Of a stretch of DNA of 64,000 nt, positions 35,315 through 43,488 are shown in pieces. A program made the translations under genes and the position numbers. Below the pieces are notes generated by a model. The model made no database searches, had not been told where the DNA came from, and worked only from the letters and a program-made list of their open reading frames with translations. The stretch is from JBARDN01 sp050736695 (GTDB taxonomy: Bacteria; Desulfobacterota; Binatia; Binatales; Binataceae), in NCBI GenBank assembly GCA_050736695.1, contig JBOHWH010000201.1:1-64000 (forward strand), written 5' to 3'. The stretch's first letter is position 1; each line of letters begins with the position of its first letter.

Positions 35315-36594
35315 TCGTCGAGCGGGTTCATCACCAGGCCGGTCAAGAGTTTGGGATGAAAGTAAGTCGATTTTTCCGGCATCGTGGCGCCCGCGTCGCT
35401 GACCCGCTCCACATCTTCGATTGACGGCGGGTTCATCAGGAACGCGCCGTCAGCGGCGCCGCTTGCGACCGCCTCGAGCGCGCCGGCAGCATCGATCGTG
35501 TACTCTATATTTCCGCCCTTGCGGATTTCGGCGGCCTTGAGCAAGAAAATCCGGTCGAAGATCATCGCGTGCAAAAGGGTGACATCGAGCTCGCGGACCG
35601 GGGGCGGCGTTTCCGCAATCGCATCCGACACGGCCGCCCGATCGCGAATCTGCAACAGGTATTGGGTGCGATGGCCCTTGAGCGCGACCGCGAGCGAGCC
35701 GCGCCCGGCGGCGGCGAGCCGCGCCCGCAAAATATCGCGATCGGCGATTTCCTCGACCGTGAAGATCTTGCGCGCTTGATCCACGAACGTCGAAATCGAC
35801 TCGGGCCGTAGGCGATGGACGATGCGATGCGTCGGCAGAATCACCAGGCCGGGGTCGTCGCACGCCACCATCGTCATCATCGTGTAGTCATATCCGTGCG
35901 GCGCGGTGGAATTTTCTGCCGTCCGGCGCATGCGCTGATAGTTGAGCGCGGTGTCATAGCGATGATGTCCGTCGGCGATTAGCACGCGCGGCGTGGCGAG
36001 TGCGTGCTGAATCGTCGCGATCTCCGCGGGAGCGTCTATCACTCGCAGCTCGTTACGAATTGCCAGATCGTCGGTCAACTCGATAAGCGGCGCGCGAGCC
36101 GCGACCTCGGCGCGCAGGCGATCCACCTCAAGATGCCGCCCCGAGTAGAGTCCGAAGATCGAGCTGGTGTTGGTGCGGATCGCGGTCAGGAGTTTCAGCC
36201 GATCTTCCTTGGCGGCGGGAAAGGTTTTCTCATGCGGCAGAATCCGGCCCGCGCTGAATGGCTCGAGCTGAATGCGCGCGATCAGCCCGACGCGAGTCAG
36301 ATTGCGGCCGCCGATCGTGAAGCGCTGCGTGTAATGAAAGATCGCCGGCCGTTCGAGGCGCTGGAGCACGCCGGCGCGGAGCCATTCGCGCAGCGTGGAT
36401 TCGGCGGCGGCGTAGCGATCCGCATCGCGGCCAAGTTCGAGCCGCACGATATTGTAAGGACTGCGCTCGTACAGCTCGTTTTGCCGCGCGGCGCCAATCA
36501 GATCGTACGGCGGAGCAACGACTACCGCCGGTTCGCCCGCAACTGCGCGGTTGTACAGCAGCGCGCGAAACGGCTCGATACGCTCGCCGCTCAT
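35311..36594 (-). CDS. DUF1015 family protein
   Basis: A 427-residue member of DUF1015. Characteristic blocks are EPFRALLYNRAVAGEPAVVV, VAPPYDLIGAARQNELYERS, SPYNIVRLELGRD, the central IADGHHRYDTALNYQRMRR (about 240), and the C-terminal DGAFLMNPPSIEDVERVSDA and PEKSTYFHPKLLTGLVMNPL. The HHRYDTAL motif suggests an enzymatic site, but no activity is established for the family. It overlaps tsaC and the phosphatase gene by 4 bases each, in a tight operon. Confidence 0.9.
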   Translation of the reverse strand: MSGERIEPFRALLYNRAVAGEPAVVVAPPYDLIGAARQNELYERSPYNIVRLELGRDADRYAAAESTLREWLRAGVLQRLERPAIFHYTQRFTIGGRNLTRVGLIARIQLEPFSAGRILPHEKTFPAAKEDRLKLLTAIRTNTSSIFGLYSGRHLEVDRLRAEVAARAPLIELTDDLAIRNELRVIDAPAEIATIQHALATPRVLIADGHHRYDTALNYQRMRRTAENSTAPHGYDYTMMTMVACDDPGLVILPTHRIVHRLRPESISTFVDQARKIFTVEEIADRDILRARLAAAGRGSLAVALKGHRTQYLLQIRDRAAVSDAIAETPPPVRELDVTLLHAMIFDRIFLLKAAEIRKGGNIEYTIDAAGALEAVASGAADGAFLMNPPSIEDVERVSDAGATMPEKSTYFHPKLLTGLVMNPLDD

Positions 36595-37232
36595 TCCAGC
36601 ACCTCGCCCGAGAGCGCGGCGGCGAGTTGAAGCTCGCTAATCGCGCCGGCGCGGATCAGCCGCCAGGTATCGTCCTCGACCGCGACCACCGTGCTGGGCG
36701 CCGCGGCGGCCAGCGTACCGCCTTCAAGAAACACTTTAACTTTGTCGCCGAGCGTCCGGCGCGCCTCGTCCAGAGTCCGCGCCGGAGGTTCGCCCGCGCG
36801 ATTCGCGCTGGTCGCCGTGACCGGATGCCCGAGGCCCTGCGCGAGCGCGCGCGCCATGGGATGCGATGATACACGCACCCCTATCCCTCCGCCGCTTCCG
36901 ACGATTTCGGCAGGGAGGTCGGCACGGGCGGGCAGCACGAGGGTCAGCGCGCCGGGCCAGAACATGTCCGCCAGCCGCCGCGCGACAGGAGATACCTCGC
37001 GCGCAAGCGCAAACGCTGAAGCGGCATCGGCGGCGATAAGTGCAACAGTCTTTTCGGCGCCGCGCCCCTTGGCGGCGAACAGCCGCGCGACCGCGCCGGG
37101 CGAGAACGGATCGGCGCCGAGCCCGTAGAAGGTTTCGGTCGGATAAACAATCAATTCAGCGGCTCGCAACGCGGCGACGGCGTCATCGAGGCCGGCTGGC
37201 CGGGCAGGAGTGGCGGGTTTTATGGCAGACAA
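36591..37232 (-). CDS. tsaC: Threonylcarbamoyl-AMP synthase (TsaC/Sua5 family)
   Basis: A 213-residue TsaC-type enzyme, which makes threonylcarbamoyl-AMP for the t6A37 modification of ANN-decoding tRNAs. The conserved substrate pocket is visible: LIVYPTETFYGLGADPF (about 28), AAKGRGAEKTVALIA (about 53), WPGALTLVLPA, GIGVRVSSHP, and ATSANRAGEPPARTLDEA. It is the short form, without the Sua5 C-terminal domain. The start is TTG at 37232, with AAGGAG about 12 bases upstream. It sits 40 bases after purD and is coupled to DUF1015. Confidence 0.92.
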   Translation of the reverse strand: MSAIKPATPARPAGLDDAVAALRAAELIVYPTETFYGLGADPFSPGAVARLFAAKGRGAEKTVALIAADAASAFALAREVSPVARRLADMFWPGALTLVLPARADLPAEIVGSGGGIGVRVSSHPMARALAQGLGHPVTATSANRAGEPPARTLDEARRTLGDKVKVFLEGGTLAAAAPSTVVAVEDDTWRLIRAGAISELQLAAALSGEVLE

Positions 37233-37272
37233 GAACTTAAAGCGCTCCTTTCGATATTTTATTTCACGATAT

Positions 37273-38589
37273 TTATTTCAGGCTCGCAAGACCGCGATGC
37301 GCGATATCGCGGCGCAGATACTTGCCCTCGAATTCTATGAGGCCGGCGACCTGGTATGCCGCCGCGACCGCGGTCTTGAGAGTCGGCGCCATCGCGGTGA
37401 CCGCCAGCACGCGGCCGCCGCCGGTTACGAGCTGGCCGTCTTTGAGCGCGGTGCCCGCGTGGAAAACCTTGACGCGGATTTTTTTCATCGCCCATTCGAC
37501 CTTGAGTTCCGACGGCACTCCGCCTTCGACCTGGTCGACGCCGGTGATTGCAATTCCCTTGCGATACTCACCTGGATATCCGCCCGACGCGAGAATCACC
37601 GTGACTGCCGAGCGCGCGGAGAGCCTGACTTCGGCGTCGGCGATTCGGCCCTCGGCAGCGGCCAGCAGAGTCGCGGCGAGATCGCCGTCGAAGCGCATCA
37701 TCAGCGATTCGGTTTCCGGATCGCCGAAACGCGCGTTGAATTCGATCACGCTGATCGCGTCCGCGCTGACCATCAGGCCGGCGAACAGCAGGCCGCTAAA
37801 TGGCATCCCGCGCGAGGCCATCTCGTGCAGGACCGGCCGCACGACTTCGCGCATCACGCGGTCTTCCAGGCTTGCGTCGAACTGCGGCAGCGGCGAGTAC
37901 GCGCCCATCCCGCCCGTGTTCGGGCCGCGGTCACCCTCGAAAATTGGTTTGTGATCCTGTAACAGGCCGAACGGCACCGCGTCTTCACCGTGGCACAGCG
38001 CGAAGAACGAGACTTCCTCGCCGGTGAGAAACTCCTCGATGACGATCCGCTTTCCCGCGGCGCCAAACTTCGACTCGGTCATCGCGGCGTCAATCGCGGT
38101 CAGCGCGCAATCGCGATCGGGGCAGATGGTGACGCCCTTGCCGAGCGCGAGTCCGTCGGCTTTGACGACGACCGGCCGGTCGAGCCCGCGAACGTATTCG
38201 CGCGCGGCGCCGGCGTCATCGAAGGAGCGATAGGCCGCGGTGCGCACGCCGGCCGCTTCCATCACCGATTTCGCGAACGACTTGCTGGTCTCGATCTGCG
38301 CGGCGGCGCGCGTCGGGCCGAAAATCTTGAGACCCGCGCGCTGGAACTCATCGACGATTCCGGCGCCTAGCGGCTCGTCGGGGCCGACGATTGTCAGATT
38401 GATTTTTTTCTCGCGAACGAAATCGATCAGCGCGCCAGTGTTGCCGGAAGCGATCGCGACCGGCTCGGCAAGCTGATTGATTCCGGGATTTCCCGGCGCG
38501 CAGAAAAGGCCCCACACCGACTGGCTCTGGTGGAGCCGCCAGCAGAGCGCGTGTTCACGCGCGCCGCTTCCGATGACGAGAACTTTCAT
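37273..38589 (-). CDS. purD: Phosphoribosylamine-glycine ligase
   Basis: A 438-residue PurD, the ATP-grasp ligase of the second step of purine synthesis. It begins MKVLVIGSGAREHALCWRL, has VGPDEPLGAGIVDEFQ, PVVVKADGLALGKGV, IVIEEFLTGEEVSFFALCHG, GPNTGGMGAYSPLPQ, GLLFAGLMV, IEFNARFGDPETESLMMRF, and the C-terminal PGEYRKGIAITG. The ATG at 38589 is chosen because AGGGGG lies 8 bases upstream; a GTG at 38598 in frame is a poor alternative. It follows purH by 12 bases. Confidence 0.96.
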   Translation of the reverse strand: MKVLVIGSGAREHALCWRLHQSQSVWGLFCAPGNPGINQLAEPVAIASGNTGALIDFVREKKINLTIVGPDEPLGAGIVDEFQRAGLKIFGPTRAAAQIETSKSFAKSVMEAAGVRTAAYRSFDDAGAAREYVRGLDRPVVVKADGLALGKGVTICPDRDCALTAIDAAMTESKFGAAGKRIVIEEFLTGEEVSFFALCHGEDAVPFGLLQDHKPIFEGDRGPNTGGMGAYSPLPQFDASLEDRVMREVVRPVLHEMASRGMPFSGLLFAGLMVSADAISVIEFNARFGDPETESLMMRFDGDLAATLLAAAEGRIADAEVRLSARSAVTVILASGGYPGEYRKGIAITGVDQVEGGVPSELKVEWAMKKIRVKVFHAGTALKDGQLVTGGGRVLAVTAMAPTLKTAVAAAYQVAGLIEFEGKYLRRDIAHRGLASLK

Positions 38590-38601
38590 CCCGCGCACCC
38601 C

Positions 38602-40170
38602 CTAATGGCGGAAATGACGCACACCCGTGAAAACCATCGCGAGCCCGTACTTGTCGGCGGCCGCGATGACTTCCGCGTCACGCAGCGAGCCGCCCGGTTG
38701 CGCGATCGCCGTCGCGCCAGCCTCCGCCGTGAGCGTAGGCCCGTCGGGCATCGGAAAGAGAGCTTCCGAAACCAGGACCGAGCCTTCGAGCGAGACCTTG
38801 AGGCGCGCGGCCTTTTCGCGCGCGGCATATACCGGATCGATGCGCGAGGTGGCGCCGCCACCGACCGCGAGCGTGCGATCTTCGGCGACAAAGGCGATCG
38901 CGTTGGACTTGATGTGCTTGCAGACCTTGATGCCGAATTCGAGCGCGCGCAATTCGGCCTCGGCCGGCGCCCGCCGCGTGACGACTTTGCCTTTGCGCGG
39001 ATCTTCGATCGACAGGTCGGGCGTTTGCACCAGCAAGCCGCCGACGACTTTCTTGAGATCGAACTCGCCGCGCGGAACCGCGTCCGCATGAAAGCGCATC
39101 AGGCGGCGATTCTTTTTCTTCTTCAGAAACGCGAGCACCTCGGCGGGAAAGTCGGGCCCGATCAAAACCTCGGTGAAGAGTTCATCGACGGCGCGCGCAA
39201 ATTCCATATCCCACGGACGGTTCGAGATGATTATCCCGCCGAATGGCGAATCCGGATCGGTCGCGAACGCCTTGTCCCACGCCGCTTTGAGCGACGATCC
39301 GATTCCGACGCCGCACGGGGTGTTGTGCTTGAGAATCGCGACGACGGCCTGCCGCTCGGCCTGAAACTCCAGCATCAGGTTGGCCGCCGAGCTGATGTCG
39401 AAAACGTTGTTGAAGGACAGCTCCTTACCGTGCAGTTGCTCCGCGATTTTCTGGAAGTTGCCGTACAGCGCCCCCTCCTGATGAGGATTCTCGCCGTAGC
39501 GAAGCTTCTGCTCGCGTTCGAGGGTCAGGCTGAAAGTTTCGCCGAGAGCGGACGGCTCGCCATCGCCTGCGTTTGCGCCGAGCCAGTTGGTAATCGCGGA
39601 GTCGTAGGCGGCGACGCGCGCGAAAGCCTTGCGCGCCAGACGCCACCTTGTCGCGAGGCTGAGCGCGCCCGCGTTTTTATCCATCTCGCCGGCGACTGCG
39701 GCGTAGTCCGCCGGATCGACGACGATCGCCACGTCGGGATAATTCTTCGCCGCCGCGCGCACCAGGGTCGGGCCGCCGATATCGATATTCTCGATCGCCT
39801 CGTCGCGCGTGACGCCGGGCTTCGCGACCGCCTGCTCGAACGGATAGAAGTTGTTGACCACCAGATCGATCGGCTCGATGCCGTGATCCTTCATTTGCTT
39901 CTGGTGACTTGGCTCGGAGCGCCGGGCGAGAATTCCGCCGTGGATTTTCGGATGCAGCGTCTTTACGCGCCCGTCGAGCATCTCGGGAAATCCGGTGAAG
40001 TCTTCGACCGCCTTGACCCGCACGCCTGCCGCCTCGAGCGCGGCCTTGGTGCCGCCGGTCGAAATTATCTCGACGCCGTGACGCGCCAGAGTGTGCGCGA
40101 AATCGGCCAACCCGCCTTTGTCGGAAACGCCAAGCAGCGCGCGCCGTATAATGATCTTGTCGGTATTCAT
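38602..40170 (-). CDS. purH: AICAR transformylase / IMP cyclohydrolase
   Basis: A 522-residue bifunctional PurH, the last two steps of IMP synthesis. The N-terminal IMP cyclohydrolase carries ALLGVSDKGGLADFAHTL, EIISTGGTKAALEAAG, FTGFPEMLDGRVKTLHPKIH, and DIGGPTLVRAAAKN. The transformylase part carries LRYGENPHQEGALY, KELSFNNVFDISSAANL, HNTPCGVGIG, and the C-terminal RSNAIAFV-like segment (KSNAIAFVAED) with DAEVIAAADKYGLAMVFTGV. First purine gene of the operon and 42 bases after alr. Confidence 0.96.
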   Translation of the reverse strand: MNTDKIIIRRALLGVSDKGGLADFAHTLARHGVEIISTGGTKAALEAAGVRVKAVEDFTGFPEMLDGRVKTLHPKIHGGILARRSEPSHQKQMKDHGIEPIDLVVNNFYPFEQAVAKPGVTRDEAIENIDIGGPTLVRAAAKNYPDVAIVVDPADYAAVAGEMDKNAGALSLATRWRLARKAFARVAAYDSAITNWLGANAGDGEPSALGETFSLTLEREQKLRYGENPHQEGALYGNFQKIAEQLHGKELSFNNVFDISSAANLMLEFQAERQAVVAILKHNTPCGVGIGSSLKAAWDKAFATDPDSPFGGIIISNRPWDMEFARAVDELFTEVLIGPDFPAEVLAFLKKKKNRRLMRFHADAVPRGEFDLKKVVGGLLVQTPDLSIEDPRKGKVVTRRAPAEAELRALEFGIKVCKHIKSNAIAFVAEDRTLAVGGGATSRIDPVYAAREKAARLKVSLEGSVLVSEALFPMPDGPTLTAEAGATAIAQPGGSLRDAEVIAAADKYGLAMVFTGVRHFRH

Positions 40171-40212
40171 TTCGTCTCAGCCCTTTCGACTTTGCCGGAT
40201 CGAAAAACTCTC

Positions 40213-41352
40213 CTAGCCGCGGCAGATTCGCGGCACGCGTCTGCCGACGGTGCAGAGCATTTCATATGAAATCGTCTGCGCCAGCCGCGCGACATCGTTG
40301 ACGCTGATTGACGCGCCGCCGTGTTCGGCTTCGCGGCTCTGGCCCCACAATATCACCTCGTCACCGACCGCGGCTCCGGGCACTTCGGTCAGATCAATTG
40401 TGGTCAAATCCATCGAGACCGCGCCGACGACAGGCGCGCGCGCGCCGCGCACCAGGACCTCGCCGCCATGCTGAAGCCCGCGCCGGTAGCCGTCGGCATA
40501 GCCCACCGGCAGCACGCCGATTATGCTCTCGCGCGGCGCGATAAATGTGTGTCCATAGCCGACGCCGCTTCCGGCGGGCACGCGCTTGGTCTGCATCAGG
40601 CGGGTCTTGAAGGTCATGACGGGGCGCAGCTCGACGCGCTCGCGCACGGCGGCTACGGGGGGCAGGCCGTAGATCGCGAGTCCCGGGCGGACCAGGTTGA
40701 AGTGCGAATCGTCGCGCAATACCAGCGCAGCGGAATTTGCGACGTGAGCGATCGGTGCGAAGCCCGCGGCGCGCAGCGTCTCGAGCGCCGCACGAAACAC
40801 GCTCAGTTGGCGGTCGGTAATAGGACTCGCAGGATCGCCGGCGTTCGCGAGCAGGGTGCAAAGACCTTCGAGATGGAGCGACGGCGCCGCGCGCATCGCA
40901 TCGATAAACGCGGGCAGGTTCGCGGGCAACACGCCGAGCCGGCTCGCGCCGGTGTCGATTTTCAAATGGATCGGAAACCGGCCGCGCGTGCCCGCTGATT
41001 TGGCAGCCGCCTCGAGCGGTGCGATCAGGGCGGAATCGAAGACGAAGGGTGTCAGCGAAAGCTCGACAATCTCGCGCGCCTGCTCGGCGAAAAAGCCGGC
41101 CTGCAGAAAAATTCGCGCGGCGATATCCGCGCGGCGCAGCTCGCGCGCCTCGTCGATCGTCGCGACTCCGAAATTGCGGCATCCTTCGGCGCCGAGCGTG
41201 CGCGCGACCGTCACCGCGCCATGCCCGTAGCCGTCCGCTTTGACCACCACCATCAATTCGCCATGCGTCGCGACCGCGCGCAGCGCATGATAGTTTGCGC
41301 GCAGGGCGGCGAGATCGATCTCCGCGACAGTGGGGCGGTGTTCCTCGGTCAT
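40213..41352 (-). CDS. alr: Alanine racemase
   Basis: A 379-residue PLP-dependent alanine racemase, which provides D-Ala for peptidoglycan. It begins PTVAEIDLAALRANYHALR, with the PLP Lys in LMVVVKADGYGHGAVTVAR (about 37). The LKIDTGASRLGV and ANSAALVLRDDSHFNLVRPG blocks follow, and the catalytic Tyr is in AGSGVGYGHTFIA (about 265). The C-terminal EVILWGQ and YEMLCTVGRRVPR motifs are normal. It probably opens the minus-strand purine operon, an unusual place for alr. A hairpin with a T run lies 31 bases upstream of the start. Confidence 0.95.
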   Translation of the reverse strand: MTEEHRPTVAEIDLAALRANYHALRAVATHGELMVVVKADGYGHGAVTVARTLGAEGCRNFGVATIDEARELRRADIAARIFLQAGFFAEQAREIVELSLTPFVFDSALIAPLEAAAKSAGTRGRFPIHLKIDTGASRLGVLPANLPAFIDAMRAAPSLHLEGLCTLLANAGDPASPITDRQLSVFRAALETLRAAGFAPIAHVANSAALVLRDDSHFNLVRPGLAIYGLPPVAAVRERVELRPVMTFKTRLMQTKRVPAGSGVGYGHTFIAPRESIIGVLPVGYADGYRRGLQHGGEVLVRGARAPVVGAVSMDLTTIDLTEVPGAAVGDEVILWGQSREAEHGGASISVNDVARLAQTISYEMLCTVGRRVPRICRG

Positions 41353-41382
41353 CGCAATTGACTCGCCAATTTCATTTCAATG

Positions 41383-41411
41383 AAAAACGCCGGGCCGCAA
41401 AAATGGCCCGG
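41383..41411 (-). terminator. Terminator-like hairpin upstream of alr
   Basis: Read on the minus strand, CCGGGCC (41411-41405) and GGCCCGG (41396-41390) form a 7-base-pair stem, followed by C-G-TTTTT. It lies just 5' of alr. It could be an attenuator in the alr leader or block antisense reading out of the thiamine leader. Function is inferred. Confidence 0.4.
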
Positions 41412-41625
41412 ACGCATCCTGCTTGATTCCATGCCCCCGGCGCTCGGCCCGCGGCCGGCTGATCGAGAGATTTTACGTCCGCTATGAAAGCGCAATCAGA
41501 TAACCACGGCGCCGAACTGACAGTCAATGAAACTTGCGCCGGATACAAGCGCGCGCGAAACGCCGGTCGCGCCGCGCCGGGCCGATGGTTTTTATACGCG
41601 ATGCGCGATGCTATAAGTAACTGAG

Positions 41626-41712
41626 GCTGGGGGCGCGCGTGGTACGCGCTGAGAGCTCTCGCAGGAGAGAACCCCTTGAACCTGATCCGGGTCATGCCGG
41701 CGTAGGGAAGCC
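41626..41712 (+). ncRNA. TPP riboswitch (THI-box) aptamer
   Basis: A full THI-box consensus is visible: GGGGGCGC (41629), CTGAGAG (41649), ACCCCTTGAACCTGATC (41671), CCGGGTCATGCCGGCGTAGG (41688) and the closing GGAAGC. It directly precedes thiS. Thiamine pyrophosphate binding is expected to lower expression of thiSGE. A TATAAG at 41612-41617 may be the -10 box of the promoter. Confidence 0.96.
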
Positions 41713-41741
41713 GCAAAGACCGAACGTTCGCAGTTCGGCCG

Positions 41742-41775
41742 AAAGCCGCTTCCCCGGATGCCCGGGGGCGGCTTT
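41742..41775 (+). promoter_or_regulatory. Expression-platform hairpin of the TPP riboswitch
   Basis: A very stable hairpin: AAAGCCGC (41742-41749) pairs with GCGGCTTT (41768-41775), a TT bulge, then CCCCGG pairs with CCGGGG around a 4-base ATGC loop. It is followed by CTTC, not a clean T run. The 3' arm contains GGGGGCGG, the only ribosome-site-like sequence before the thiS ATG at 41781, so ligand-dependent folding could hide the start as well as terminate transcription. Confidence 0.7.
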
Positions 41776-41780
41776 CTTCG

Positions 41781-41996
41781 ATGCCTGACGGATCAATTAC
41801 AATTACGCTCAATGGCGAGCCGAGCAGTATCGAGGGCGACGCGCATCTGCCGGCGCTCATCGCGCGGCTCAAGATGCGCCCGCGGCGAATCGCGGTCGAG
41901 ATCAATCGGCAGGTCGTGCCGAAGTCGGACTACGCGGCGACGATTCTGCGCGCGGGCGATGAGGTGGAAATAATCAACTTCGTCGGAGGCGGATGA
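41781..41996 (+). CDS. thiS: Thiamine biosynthesis sulfur carrier ThiS
   Basis: A 71-residue beta-grasp protein with the ITLNGEPSSIEGDAHLPALI start and the terminal double-glycine-type tail EVEIINFVGGG. The C-terminal Gly is adenylated by ThiF and turned into the thiocarboxylate that donates sulfur to the thiazole ring. It is the first gene after the TPP riboswitch. ThiF is not in the window. The ATG at 41781 lies immediately after the leader hairpin. Confidence 0.95.
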   Translation: MPDGSITITLNGEPSSIEGDAHLPALIARLKMRPRRIAVEINRQVVPKSDYAATILRAGDEVEIINFVGGG

Positions 41997-42044
41997 ACCG
42001 GTGCGAGCCTGCTCATCCGAACTCCGGCGTGCGAGGTGAACAAC

Positions 42045-42818
42045 GTGGATACTCCCTTTGAACTCGGCGGCCGGAAATTCAGTTCGCGCCTGATCCTCGG
42101 AACCGGGAAGTACAAAGATTTCGACCAGACGCGCCGCGCGGTCGAGGAAAGCGGCGCCGAGATCGTCACGGTCTCGGTGCGCCGCGTCAATATCAGCGAT
42201 CGCAAGTCGGAAAACCTGCTCGACTACCTCGATCCCAAGCGCTACCAGATCCTGCCCAACACCGCTGGATGCTACACCGCCGAGGAGGCGGTGCGCACGT
42301 GCAGGCTCGCGCGCGAGGTCGGAGTCGGCGACATGGTGAAGCTCGAGGTTATTGGCGATAAGCGGACGCTGTTCCCCGACGTGCCCGCCACAATCGAGGC
42401 GGCGAAAATTCTGGTTAAGGAAGGCTTCAGGGTCCTGCCCTACATCACCGACGATCCCGTCACCTGCCTGCGCCTGCAGGAAGTCGGATGCGCGGCGGTG
42501 ATGCCGCTTGCGGCCCCGATCGGATCGGGCCTCGGCATCCGCAATCCCTACAACCTTGCGATCATTATCGAGCAGGCCAGAGTTCCGGTGATCGTCGATG
42601 CGGGCGTGGGCACGGCTTCCGATGCGGCGTATGCGATGGAGCTTGGCTGCGACGCGATTCTGATGAACACCGCGATCGCGGGCGCGAAGAATCCGCTCGC
42701 GATGGCGCGCGCGATGAAGCTCGCGGTCGAGGCGGGGCGTATCGCCTACTCGGCCGGGCGAATCGAGCGCAGGCTCTACGCGACCGCGTCGAGTCCGATC
42801 ACCGGGATGATTCAGTGA
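42045..42818 (+). CDS. thiG: Thiazole synthase ThiG
   Basis: A 257-residue TIM-barrel enzyme that builds thiazole phosphate from DXP, ThiS thiocarboxylate and dehydroglycine. Motifs include SRLILGTGKYKDFDQTRRAV, IVTVSVRRVNI, LPNTAGCYTAEEAVRT, KLEVIGDKRTLFPD, GCAAVMPLAAPIGSGLG, and VIVDAGVGTASDAAYAMELG. Either of two GTG codons (42036, 42045) could start it; GAGGTGAA at 42033 is a good ribosome site for 42045, so I choose that. thiE follows after 4 bases. Confidence 0.95.
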   Translation: MDTPFELGGRKFSSRLILGTGKYKDFDQTRRAVEESGAEIVTVSVRRVNISDRKSENLLDYLDPKRYQILPNTAGCYTAEEAVRTCRLAREVGVGDMVKLEVIGDKRTLFPDVPATIEAAKILVKEGFRVLPYITDDPVTCLRLQEVGCAAVMPLAAPIGSGLGIRNPYNLAIIIEQARVPVIVDAGVGTASDAAYAMELGCDAILMNTAIAGAKNPLAMARAMKLAVEAGRIAYSAGRIERRLYATASSPITGMIQ

Positions 42819-42822
42819 ACCC

Positions 42823-43488
42823 GTGCGCCGCGCCGGGTTTCGTTTCTATCTGATAACCGACCGCACCGCGATGCGCGGCGGCACGCTCGCGCTTGCGTGC
42901 GCGGACGCGCTGTCGGCGGCGCCGCCGGGAACGGTCGCGTTGCAGGTGCGTGAGAAGGACTTGCCCGCGCGCGATCTCTACCGGCTCGCGCTCGAGCTGC
43001 GCGAGGTCTGTACGAGATACGGCGCACCGATGATCGTGAACGACCGCGTGGACATCGCGCTCGCCGCGCGTGCCGACGGAGTGCATCTGCCATTCGACTC
43101 GATCGGAGTTGCGATGACGCGCCGGCTCATCGGCTCCGGCCTGCTGATTGGCTCCTCGACTCATTCGCCGCCCGACATCGCGTCTGCCGCGCGCGGGGGC
43201 GCGGACTTCGTGGTCTTCGGCCCGATCTTCGATCCGATCTCGAAGACCGCGCAGAGGCCGGCGTGGGGACTCGGCGGTTTGGCTGCCGCATGCCGCGCCG
43301 CCGCGATACCCGTCTATGCGCTGGGGGGGATCACGCCTGAGCGGGCGCGCGATCTGATGAGCAATGCCGATCCGAAGGCGCGTCCTGCCGGAGCCGCCGG
43401 AATCGGATCGATTCTCGCTGCCGCGTCTCCGGCCGAAGCGATGCGCGCGATGCTCGCGGCGCTCAATTCTTCTTCCACGGCTTCGTAA
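42823..43488 (+). CDS. thiE: Thiamine phosphate synthase ThiE
   Basis: A 221-residue ThiE, which joins the pyrimidine and thiazole halves into thiamine phosphate. It starts FRFYLITDRTAMRGG, has VALQVREKDLPARDLYRLA, PMIVNDRVDIALAARADGVH, LIGSSTHSPPDIASAARGGA, VVFGPIFDPISK and PVYALGGITPERARDLM. The pyrophosphate-binding loops are kept. A GTG start at 42823 follows the thiG stop by 4 bases. Its 3' end overlaps the convergent peroxiredoxin-like gene by 26 bases. Confidence 0.92.
   Translation: MRRAGFRFYLITDRTAMRGGTLALACADALSAAPPGTVALQVREKDLPARDLYRLALELREVCTRYGAPMIVNDRVDIALAARADGVHLPFDSIGVAMTRRLIGSGLLIGSSTHSPPDIASAARGGADFVVFGPIFDPISKTAQRPAWGLGGLAAACRAAAIPVYALGGITPERARDLMSNADPKARPAGAAGIGSILAAASPAEAMRAMLAALNSSSTAS

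Noticed and set aside
38530..40269. Long plus-strand frame of 579 codons antisense to purH
   Set aside because: It is the mirror of a conserved purine gene; GC-rich third positions open such frames. No family motif or ribosome site was seen.
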